A DNA stretch of 5,331 nucleotides from an uncultured Oscillospiraceae bacterium (GTDB taxonomy: Bacteria; Bacillota; Clostridia; UBA1212; UBA1255), in NCBI GenBank assembly GCA_902462635.1, contig CABQCN010000120.1, positions 1 to 5,331 of the forward strand, read 5' to 3'. How positions within the stretch are numbered: position 1 is the stretch's first letter; every line of letters begins with the position of its first letter. The notes beneath the pieces are model-generated. The model made no database searches and had not been told where the DNA came from. It worked only from the letters and a program-made list of their open reading frames with translations. This document shows positions 1 through 5,331 of the stretch, piece by piece. Position numbers and translations under genes: made by a program.

Positions 1-900
1 CCTGCCGATCTGGTACTGCTGGTAGAAGAACCGTCTACGGCGCTTTCCGCGGAATTGATGAGTAAATGCGACGCCGTCGTGGCGACGGGCGGCATGGGTA
101 TGGTCAAGGCAGCGTATTCTTCCGGGAAGCCGGCTTACGGCGTCGGCGCGGGCAACGTACAGTGCATTATAGACCGCGGCGTCGATTACGAAGAAGCGGC
201 CCCCAAAATAATCGAAGGCCGCCGCTTCGACAACGGCATCATCTGCTCCGGAGAACAGACGATTATTTTACCAAAGGAAGATTCCGCAAAAATCATAGAG
301 ATTTTCCAAAAGAACGGCTGCGCGTATATCGAAAAGCCGGAGGAAGTCGCGAAGCTCAGGCAGACGCTGTTTACGGTTACGGAAACGGGCGCCTACGTGA
401 TGAATAAGAACCTTGTCGGGCAAAGTGCAATCAAGGTTGCGGAAACGGCCGGGATCGAAGTGCCGGCGGAAACGAAGGTTCTGCTCGTCAAAGCGGACTG
501 CTGCGGCAAAGGCGACTGCCTGTCGAAAGAAAAAATGTGTCCTGTCATTTCGACCTATGCGTATGATACCTGGGAAGACGCCGTAGCCATCGCGCAGGCC
601 AATCTCGACGTGGAAGGCCGCGGCCATTCCGTAGCGATTCATTCCAACAATAAAGACCATATCGAATATGCCGCCAACCATATCACCGTGTGCCGCGTGC
701 TGATCAACCAGATCTGCTCCACGATGAATGGCGGCAGCTTCTTTAACAGCCTGACGCCGACCACGACGCTCGGCTGCGGATCCTGGGGCAACAATTCCAT
801 CTCGGAGAACTTCAGCTATAAGCATCTGCTCAATATCACCAGGATCGCCTACCAGATTCCGGGCGCCAAAGCGCCTGCGGACGAAGAAATTTTTGAGTAA
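1..900 (+). CDS. CoA-acylating aldehyde dehydrogenase, SucD/acetaldehyde-dehydrogenase type (5'-truncated)
   Basis: The NAD(P)-dependent enzyme family interconverts an acyl-CoA and its aldehyde: acetaldehyde, succinate semialdehyde or similar. The reading frame is open from the first base and ends at TAA, giving 299 visible residues; about 160 N-terminal residues are missing if the protein has the usual length of roughly 460. The catalytic Cys lies in the motif FDNGIICSGEQ (Cys codon 244-246). Upstream are ATGGMGMVKAAYSSGKP and GVGAGN, typical of this branch. The C-terminal part has TMNGGSFFNSLTPTTTLG followed by GNNSISENFSYKHLLNI, diagnostic of acylating rather than ordinary hydrolytic aldehyde dehydrogenases. 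The TTG/ATG codons at 55-60 are internal, because family sequence continues upstream of them. An odd point is a Cys-rich stretch at codons 499-540. The sequence most resembles the clostridial succinate-semialdehyde/acetaldehyde dehydrogenase group, but the substrate cannot be read from this fragment. It is 18 bases upstream of the sucC-like gene and probably co-transcribed with it. Confidence 0.92.
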   Translation, partial: PADLVLLVEEPSTALSAELMSKCDAVVATGGMGMVKAAYSSGKPAYGVGAGNVQCIIDRGVDYEEAAPKIIEGRRFDNGIICSGEQTIILPKEDSAKIIEIFQKNGCAYIEKPEEVAKLRQTLFTVTETGAYVMNKNLVGQSAIKVAETAGIEVPAETKVLLVKADCCGKGDCLSKEKMCPVISTYAYDTWEDAVAIAQANLDVEGRGHSVAIHSNNKDHIEYAANHITVCRVLINQICSTMNGGSFFNSLTPTTTLGCGSWGNNSISENFSYKHLLNITRIAYQIPGAKAPADEEIFE

Positions 901-905
901 AGGAG
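899..905 (+). promoter_or_regulatory. Ribosome binding site of sucC, overlapping the upstream stop codon
   Basis: AAAGGAG begins within the TAA of the aldehyde dehydrogenase gene and lies 13 bases from ATG 919, slightly longer than for the other genes here. The alternative in-frame ATG at 928 would be 22 bases away, too far, so the site supports the start at 919 and tight coupling with the upstream gene. Confidence 0.65.
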
Positions 906-918
906 CGAAACGCCGAAT

Positions 919-2121
919 ATGGACTTGATGGAATATAAAGCAAAAGAGCTTTTCGCCGCAGGCGGGCTGCCGGTGCAGAAATTTGTTTGCATCGACGAAG
1001 CGATGACGGAACGCGGCGATGCGGATCTCCTCCGGGCCGCCGCAGGAATCGAATATCCGGCCGTCGTCAAAGCACAGGTAATGACAGGCGGGCGCGGCAA
1101 AGCCGGCGGCATCCGGTTCGCGGAAAACGATGCGGAACTGGTACAACATACGCGGGACATCCTCGGCATGAATATAAAAGGCCATATCGCGCACAGCGTC
1201 ATGGTCGTCGGCAAAGCAGACGTCAAAAAAGAATTTTATCTTTCCATCCTGCTGGACCGGATGACGAAATGCCCGATGATCATATTCTCCCCGCTTGGCG
1301 GCGTCGAAATCGAGCAGGTCGCAAAAGACACGCCCGAAATGATTTTTAAAACGCCGATTCATCCGTTTAACGGGATCATGCCGTATCATACGGCGTATAT
1401 CGCGGACAAAATCAAATTGGTTTATCCGGAATTCAGCGCCGAATTACAGAAGGAGCTGGGCGCGCTGCTGCGGAATCTGTACGAATTGTTCCGCAAAAAC
1501 GATTGTATGCTCTGCGAGATCAATCCGCTTTCGCTCTGCGAAGAAGACGGCGCCCTTCATCTGCTTGCGCTCGACGGAAAAGTTTCCATCGACGATTCTG
1601 CGGTCAAACGTCAGCCGTGGCTGGCGGATTATATTGCCGGAATGCCGAAATACCCCTTAACAAAGGAAGCGGAGGATTTCAATTTCCTCTATATCCCCTG
1701 TGACGAAAACGGGGACATCGCGGTGATGTCGAACGGCTCCGGAATGCTCATGAGCTGCATCGATATCATTACGCGGGAAGGAATGTGCGTGCGCGCCGTG
1801 CTCGATCTGGGCGGCGGAGCCACCGCAGAGCGGATCAAGGAAGCGGTGCGGATCATTCTGAGCGACAGGAAAACGGAACATTTATTTATCAATATATTCG
1901 GCGGCATCACACGCTGCGACGAGGTTGCCGGCGGCGTGCGCAAGGCGTATGAGGAAGGGAACCTGACGAAACCCGTCATCATCCGTTTCGAAGGCACGAA
2001 TAAAGCAAAGGGGCTGGAAATTATTTCCGGGATCCCGGGCGTTACTTATGCCGACAGCCTTCTGGAAGGGGTCGCGGATCTCTCCGCACAGAAGAAAAAC
2101 GAAGGAGGCGGGCAAAAATGA
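919..2121 (+). CDS. sucC: ADP-forming acyl-CoA synthetase beta subunit (succinyl-CoA synthetase beta-like)
   Basis: This is the ATP-grasp subunit of a SucCD-type ligase (acid + CoA + ATP <-> acyl-CoA + ADP + Pi), cytoplasmic, 400 residues against 388 in E. coli SucC. The start MDLMEYKAKELF lines up with the E. coli N-terminus, which favours ATG 919 over the in-frame ATG at 928; the site AAAGGAG at 899-905 lies 13 bases upstream. Visible elements are the nucleotide-binding segment VVKAQVMTGGRGKAGG (about residues 49-64, Lys51), GGVEIEQVA (128-135), the Mg-binding pair Asn202 in EINPL and Asp219 in LALDGK, and the C-terminal CoA-ligase domain with SNGSGM (Asn272), LDLGGGATAE and NIFGGITRCD (325-334). 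Compared with E. coli, the adenine-site Glu99 position is Val97, VNGAG is SNGSG, and the substrate-loop triplet GIV (321-323) is GIT. The family assignment is secure; succinate as the substrate is not, given these changes and those in the partner SucD. Confidence 0.93.
   Translation: MDLMEYKAKELFAAGGLPVQKFVCIDEAMTERGDADLLRAAAGIEYPAVVKAQVMTGGRGKAGGIRFAENDAELVQHTRDILGMNIKGHIAHSVMVVGKADVKKEFYLSILLDRMTKCPMIIFSPLGGVEIEQVAKDTPEMIFKTPIHPFNGIMPYHTAYIADKIKLVYPEFSAELQKELGALLRNLYELFRKNDCMLCEINPLSLCEEDGALHLLALDGKVSIDDSAVKRQPWLADYIAGMPKYPLTKEAEDFNFLYIPCDENGDIAVMSNGSGMLMSCIDIITREGMCVRAVLDLGGGATAERIKEAVRIILSDRKTEHLFINIFGGITRCDEVAGGVRKAYEEGNLTKPVIIRFEGTNKAKGLEIISGIPGVTYADSLLEGVADLSAQKKNEGGGQK
2102..2108 (+). 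promoter_or_regulatory. Ribosome binding site of sucD inside the end of sucC
   Basis: AAGGAGG lies 9 bases before the sucD ATG at 2118 and is read in sucC as part of the Gly-rich tail NEGGGQK. The tail extends beyond the usual SucC end and may exist mainly because it encodes this site. With the ATGA stop/start overlap it predicts re-initiation of ribosomes leaving sucC. Confidence 0.8.
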
Positions 2122-2987
2122 GCATATTGGTTGATCAAAACACACGTCTGATCGTACAGGGAATTACCGGAAGGGAAGGAACGTTCCATACGGAGCAAAT
2201 GCTGGAATACGGCACGAATGTCGTCGCCGGCGTCACGCCGGGCAAAGGCGGGCAGAACGTACTCGGCGTCCCGGTATTCGATACGGTGCGCGAAGCGGCA
2301 GAAGCGACAGGCGCGAATGCTTCCGTCATTTTCGTCCCAGCCATGCATATGATGAGCGGGGCGCTGGAGGCAATCGATGCGGGGCTTCCGCTTGTGATCA
2401 CGATCGCAGAGCACGTCCCGGTACAGGATATGATGCGCGTATACCATTACGGCCGCCTCAAAGGAACGCGGGTGATCGGGCCGAATTCGTTCGGCGTAAT
2501 TTCTCCGGGAAAATCAAAAGCCGGTTTCATGGCACACCGGATTTTCCTCCCGGGCCACGTCGGACTGATGTCGCGCTCGGCGACGAATTGTTATGAAACG
2601 GTATTTATGCTGACGAACGCAGGCATCGGCCAGTCCACCTGCGTAGGCATCGGCGGCGACATGATCGCCGGAAGTTCGTTTTCCGATATTTTACCGCTGT
2701 TCGAAGAAGACGAAGAGACGAAAACCATCGTCATGATCGGCGAAATCGGCGGAAATGAAGAAGAACTTGCCGCGGCCCTGATCAGGGAGAACATTACCAA
2801 GCCGGTCGTGGCGCTGATCGCAGGGAAGAATGCGCCCAAAGGCCGTTCTATGGGTCACGCAGGCGCGATCGTCTCCGCAGACGGCACGGGAAGCGCAGAC
2901 TCTAAAATCAAAGCGCTTTCGGAAGCGGGCGTACTCATTGCCGACAGCACGGCGGACATCGTGTCCTGCATCCGAGGCATCATATAA
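2118..2987 (+). CDS. sucD: ADP-forming acyl-CoA synthetase alpha subunit (succinyl-CoA synthetase alpha-like, divergent active site)
   Basis: This CoA-binding, phospho-histidine subunit partners SucC. It has 289 residues, the same as E. coli SucD, and the two align without gaps through the active site from memory of the E. coli protein. The N-terminus MSILVDQNTRLIVQGITG is the Rossmann CoA-binding start; VTPGKGG (39-45, Lys43), GQSTCVGIGGD (171-181) and IGEIGG (207-212, Glu209) are conserved. The phosphorylated histidine is His247 in MGHAGAI, so the ligase should be catalytically competent. Substitutions sit around the active site: NCPG (E. coli 123-126) is NSFG, SRSGTLTYE (152-160) is SRSATNCYE with Tyr159 kept, and GDPIPGS is GDMIAGS. 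This suggests a carboxylic acid other than succinate, or a divergent lineage. The ATG overlaps the sucC stop (ATGA), indicating translational coupling and equal subunit supply. Alternative calls are a sulfoacetate-, malate- or acetate-type CoA ligase of the same fold. Confidence 0.9.
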   Translation: MSILVDQNTRLIVQGITGREGTFHTEQMLEYGTNVVAGVTPGKGGQNVLGVPVFDTVREAAEATGANASVIFVPAMHMMSGALEAIDAGLPLVITIAEHVPVQDMMRVYHYGRLKGTRVIGPNSFGVISPGKSKAGFMAHRIFLPGHVGLMSRSATNCYETVFMLTNAGIGQSTCVGIGGDMIAGSSFSDILPLFEEDEETKTIVMIGEIGGNEEELAAALIRENITKPVVALIAGKNAPKGRSMGHAGAIVSADGTGSADSKIKALSEAGVLIADSTADIVSCIRGII

Positions 2988-3002
2988 AGGAGATGTTTGT
3001 AA

Positions 3003-4007
3003 ATGGCGAAAAGCGTAAAATTAGACAGGGAACGCGCCCTGCAGATCTATGAAACAATGAATAATATCCGCAGCTTCGAGGAAAAAGCGGTGAGCCTTTT
3101 CGAAGCCAACAAGCTCCGCGGTTCCGTACATCTTTGCATCGGAGAGGAAGCGATTCCGGCCACCGTGTGCTCGCTGCTCGGCGACGCGGATTATATCGCC
3201 TCGACGCACAGAGGGCACGGCCATTGCATCGCCAAAGGCGCGCGGCTTGACCGTGCAATGGCGGAGCTTATGGGCAAGGCGACGGGATACTGCAAAGGGA
3301 AGGGCGGCAGTATGCATATCGCCGATCTGGAACGCGGCAATCTCGGTGCGAACGCGATCGTAGGCGGCGGCGTGCCGATCGCGGTCGGCGCCGCGCTTGC
3401 ATCTAAAATGCAGCATTCCGACCTTGCGCCGGAGGGAAAAATGCCGGTGGCCGTTTCTTTCTTCGGCGACGCTGCCTCGAATCAGGGCGTCGTGCACGAA
3501 GCCATGAACCTGGCATCCGTATGGAAGCTGCCTGTGATCTTCGTCTGTGAGAACAACGGCTACGGGATTTCCGTGCCGCAATGGCAGTCCACGTCGGTGA
3601 AAGACATCGCGGTACGCGGCGAGGCGTACGATATGCCGTATGAGACGGTAGACGGCAATAAAGTCCCGGACATCTTAAAAGCGGCTGCGAAAGCGGTCGA
3701 GCGCGCCAGAAAAGGCGGCGGACCCACGCTTCTTGAATTTAAGACCTATCGCTGGCTCGGCCACTGGACGGGAGATCCCTGCGTATACAGGACGCGCGAA
3801 GAAGTCGAGGAATGGAAGAAAAAATGCCCGATCAAGTATCTGCGCGGCTATATGCTCGAAAAAGGTCTGGCTTCTGAAGCGGAACTGGACGCGATCGAGC
3901 GGAACGCGCAGGATGCTGCGGATGCCGCGGCGGAGTATGCATTGTCGAGTCCCGAACCCGATCCGGCACACGTACTGGACGACGTATTTAACGAGACGAA
4001 TTTATAA
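3003..4007 (+). CDS. acoA: Thiamine-diphosphate-dependent 2-oxo acid / acetoin dehydrogenase E1 component, alpha subunit
   Basis: This is the alpha chain of the alpha2beta2 E1 that decarboxylates a 2-oxo acid, or cleaves acetoin, on thiamine diphosphate and passes the acyl group to lipoyl-E2. Its 334 residues are usual for PdhA/AcoA proteins. Motifs in order are the N-terminal helix YETMNNIRSFEEK (16-28), HRGHGH (69-74), KGGSMHIAD (100-108), GNLGANAIVGGGVPIAVGAA (112-131), the cofactor motif GDAASNQG (155-162) ending in ENN (183-185), and the active-site loop YRWLGHWTGDPCVYRTREEV (249-268) with the conserved His254. The GGSMHIAD plus LGANAIVGGG pattern and the lack of an N-terminal extension favour the acetoin dehydrogenase/bacterial PdhA branch. 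The classic GDG of the cofactor motif is GDA here (Ala157). AAGGAGA at 2987-2993 gives 9 bases to ATG 3003. It lies 15 bases after sucD and directly precedes E1 beta. The acetoin, pyruvate or branched-chain assignment is inferred, and the symbol is tentative. Confidence 0.9.
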   Translation: MAKSVKLDRERALQIYETMNNIRSFEEKAVSLFEANKLRGSVHLCIGEEAIPATVCSLLGDADYIASTHRGHGHCIAKGARLDRAMAELMGKATGYCKGKGGSMHIADLERGNLGANAIVGGGVPIAVGAALASKMQHSDLAPEGKMPVAVSFFGDAASNQGVVHEAMNLASVWKLPVIFVCENNGYGISVPQWQSTSVKDIAVRGEAYDMPYETVDGNKVPDILKAAAKAVERARKGGGPTLLEFKTYRWLGHWTGDPCVYRTREEVEEWKKKCPIKYLRGYMLEKGLASEAELDAIERNAQDAADAAAEYALSSPEPDPAHVLDDVFNETNL

Positions 4008-4027
4008 GCGGAAGGAGCCGGTTTTCA

Positions 4028-5011
4028 ATGAGTATCAAATCATACGCGCAGGCGATCAAAGACGTAATCGCCGAAGAAATGAGACGAGACGGAAAAGTAT
4101 TCATCATGGGAGAGGATATTGCCGAGCAGGGCGGAATTTTTGGATGCACCAGAGGACTGATCGACGAATTCGGCCCCGAGCGGGTGCGCAATACCCCGAT
4201 CTCCGAAGCGGGCTTCTGCGGCGCGGGACTCGGCGCGGCCTGCGCGGGGATGCGGCCGATCATAGAATTGATGTACATGGATTTTACGCTCGTCGCAATG
4301 GATCAAATTATCAATCAGATTGCCAAAACGAGATATATTTTCGGCGGCAAAGCGGTGATTCCGCTTGTCATCAGAGGACAGCAGGGCGTCGGGCGCGGCA
4401 ATGCGGCGACACATTCCCAGTCGATGGAAGCGATGTTTCTGCACTTTCCGGGTCTGAAGGTTGCGATGCCTGCGGACGCAAGCGATGCGGCGGGGCTGCT
4501 GCGCACCGCCATCCGCGACGACAATCCGGTGATGTTCTTCGAGCATAAGGCGCTCTATACTTCGAAGTGCGAGGTCGACGATTCCCCGGATTTCCAGATT
4601 CCGTTCGGCAAAGCGCGCATTTTACGGGAAGGGACGGACGTCACGATAATCGCGACACATACCTACGTGCAAAAATCCCTGAACGTGGCAGAGCGGCTGG
4701 CGGCGGAAGGAATTTCCGCAGAAGTCATCGACCCGCGTACGCTCGTGCCGATGGACTGGGAGACGATGGCGGCTTCGATTGAAAAGACGGGGCGCGCAGT
4801 TGTCGTTCATGAGGCGCACCGCACGGGCGGGGCCGGCGCCGAGATCGCGGCGGAGCTTTCCGAACGGACGTTCCGCTACCTTGACAGCCCGATCCTGCGC
4901 CTGGGGGCAAAAGCCTGCCCGCTTCCGTTCAATCTGGGGTTGGAAAATGCCGTCGTCCCGCAGGAGTCCGATATTTATGATGCCTGCAGGAAGGCGCTTT
5001 ATAAGGCGTGA
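4028..5011 (+). CDS. acoB: Thiamine-diphosphate-dependent 2-oxo acid / acetoin dehydrogenase E1 component, beta subunit
   Basis: This is the beta chain of the same E1 heterotetramer; it supplies the glutamate that activates the thiamine aminopyrimidine ring and forms the docking surface for E2. Its 327 residues are normal for AcoB/PdhB proteins. It begins with the typical SYAQAIKDVIAEEMRRD and FIMGEDIAEQGG, then FGPERVRNTPISEAGFCGAGLG (48-69) with the catalytic Glu60. THSQSMEAMFLHFPGLKVAMP (128-148) carries the conserved His129. The C-terminal transketolase domain follows, with EVIDPRTLVPMDWET (232-246) and HEAHRTGGAGAEIA (261-274), and the end is RLGAKACPLPFNLGLENAVVPQ. No expected residue is obviously missing. 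AAGGAG at 4012-4017 is 10 bases from ATG 4028, and the gap to E1 alpha is 20 bases. The family is certain, but the substrate is not encoded in any motif I can read; acetoin or pyruvate are the leading options. Confidence 0.91.
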   Translation: MSIKSYAQAIKDVIAEEMRRDGKVFIMGEDIAEQGGIFGCTRGLIDEFGPERVRNTPISEAGFCGAGLGAACAGMRPIIELMYMDFTLVAMDQIINQIAKTRYIFGGKAVIPLVIRGQQGVGRGNAATHSQSMEAMFLHFPGLKVAMPADASDAAGLLRTAIRDDNPVMFFEHKALYTSKCEVDDSPDFQIPFGKARILREGTDVTIIATHTYVQKSLNVAERLAAEGISAEVIDPRTLVPMDWETMAASIEKTGRAVVVHEAHRTGGAGAEIAAELSERTFRYLDSPILRLGAKACPLPFNLGLENAVVPQESDIYDACRKALYKA

Positions 5012-5016
5012 AGCAC

Positions 5017-5023
5017 AGGGAGG
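5017..5023 (+). promoter_or_regulatory. Ribosome binding site that fixes the TTG start of the E2 gene
   Basis: AGGGAGG is a near-perfect Shine-Dalgarno site. The only start-like codon at a normal distance in the lipoyl-domain frame is TTG at 5034, and translation from there gives a full-length lipoyl domain. The frame has no close upstream stop, so the choice rests on spacing and on domain completeness. Confidence 0.75.
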
Positions 5024-5033
5024 TCGATTCGCT

Positions 5034-5331
5034 TTGATTCAAAATGTTATTTTACCGAAACAAGGGCTGCAGATGACGGAGGGGTTTATTACCCGCTGGC
5101 TGCGTAAAGAGGGGGATCCCGTCAAAGAGGGCGAACCGCTTTTTGAAATGGAAACGGATAAATTAGTCATTACCATCGATGCCTCTTGCTCGGGAAAGCT
5201 TTTAAAAATATTGTATCCCGAAGGCTCTACGGTGCCGATCACTACGGTGATCGCTTATGTAGGCGAGGAAGGCGACGCGCTGCCCGAAGAGCGGCCGGAA
5301 GCCCCCGCAGCGCCGGCGACGCCTGCGGAAC
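5034..5331 (+). CDS. Dihydrolipoamide acyltransferase E2 component, N-terminal lipoyl domain (3'-truncated)
   Basis: The first 99 residues of the E2 core protein of the same dehydrogenase complex are visible; E2 carries the acyl group on a lipoyl-lysine from E1 to CoA. The sequence is a complete lipoyl domain: PKQGLQMTEGFITRWLRKEG (8-27), then VKEGEPLFEMETDKLVITID with the lipoylated Lys43 in ETDK (codon 5160-5162), then the second half-repeat SGKLLKILYPEGSTVP and IAYVGEEGD. An Ala/Pro/Glu-rich linker begins at about residue 87, as expected before a peripheral-subunit-binding domain. The PKxGLxMTEG opening resembles AcoC-type E2 proteins. The start is probably TTG 5034, 10 bases after AGGGAGG at 5017-5023; the first in-frame ATG (5073) would delete the first strand of the lipoyl fold. 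The gap to E1 beta is 22 bases. The catalytic domain (with its HxxxD motif) lies beyond the window, so acyl specificity is unknown. Confidence 0.9.
   Translation, partial: MIQNVILPKQGLQMTEGFITRWLRKEGDPVKEGEPLFEMETDKLVITIDASCSGKLLKILYPEGSTVPITTVIAYVGEEGDALPEERPEAPAAPATPAE

Noticed and set aside
55..60. TTG/ATG codons as the start of the first gene
   Set aside because: The frame is open upstream to base 1 and encodes PADLVLLVEEPSTALSAEL, which matches the family; the gene simply begins outside the window.
268..1389. 373-residue open frame on the - strand
   Set aside because: It lies antisense across the aldehyde dehydrogenase and sucC, both strongly supported by family motifs. Its product is rich in Arg/His/Phe with no recognisable domain, and long antisense frames are expected from this codon bias.
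3021..3581. 186-residue - strand open frame opposite E1 alpha
   Set aside because: It is fully contained in E1 alpha, with a His/Arg-rich low-plausibility product and no start signal of its own.
4008..4027. Possible terminators or promoters in the short gaps at 901-918, 2988-3002, 4008-4027 and 5012-5033
   Set aside because: The gaps are too short and hold only ribosome binding sites; I found no stem-loop followed by a T run and no plausible -35/-10 pair.
3733..4548. 271-residue open frame on the + strand spanning the E1 alpha/E1 beta junction
   Set aside because: It is out of frame with both E1 genes, Arg-rich, without domain character or a convincing ribosome binding site at its start, and overlaps two certain genes.
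3003..5331. 2-oxoglutarate dehydrogenase complex, suggested by the adjacent sucCD
   Set aside because: 2-Oxoglutarate E1 (SucA) is a single chain of about 900 residues; here E1 is split into 334- and 327-residue chains of the PdhAB/AcoAB kind. The sucCD neighbours alone do not make it a TCA-cycle cluster.

Overview
The window is one compact run of co-directional genes on the + strand, cut at both ends. In order it holds the C-terminal two thirds of a CoA-acylating aldehyde dehydrogenase, a complete sucC/sucD-type ADP-forming acyl-CoA ligase (beta then alpha subunit), a complete heteromeric thiamine-diphosphate E1 component (alpha then beta) of a 2-oxo acid / acetoin dehydrogenase complex, and the N-terminal lipoyl domain of the E2 acyltransferase. 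Gaps between genes are 13-22 bases, except for a 4-base ATGA overlap between sucC and sucD. Each gene has a clear AGGAG-type ribosome binding site. I see no internal promoter, terminator, RNA gene, repeat or mobile element, and no stretch of 300 bases without a gene, so this looks like the inside of a single operon.

Organism: the strong purine-rich Shine-Dalgarno sites, the short spacing, a TTG start, the fairly GC-rich codon use and the clostridial character of the aldehyde dehydrogenase suggest an anaerobic, fermentative bacterium, most likely in the Bacillota. This is inference from style and gene content; no marker gene is present.

How the genes could work together: the E1/E2 complex would make an acyl-CoA from a 2-oxo acid or from acetoin. 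The aldehyde dehydrogenase interconverts an aldehyde and an acyl-CoA. The SucCD-like ligase can convert acyl-CoA to free acid while making ATP. If the E1 is an acetoin dehydrogenase (AcoAB type), the set closes neatly: acetoin is cleaved to acetyl-CoA plus acetaldehyde, the aldehyde is oxidised to a second acetyl-CoA, and both acetyl-CoA are converted to acetate with ATP formation. A succinyl-CoA/succinate semialdehyde branch, or another C2-C4 acyl group, is the main alternative.

The sequence favours a non-standard substrate for the ligase. SucD aligns without gaps to E. coli SucD and keeps the phospho-histidine, but it is changed at several residues around the active site, and SucC carries a change in its substrate loop. 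E1 alpha also has Ala in place of the second Gly of its GDG cofactor motif, and the aldehyde dehydrogenase has an unusual cysteine cluster.
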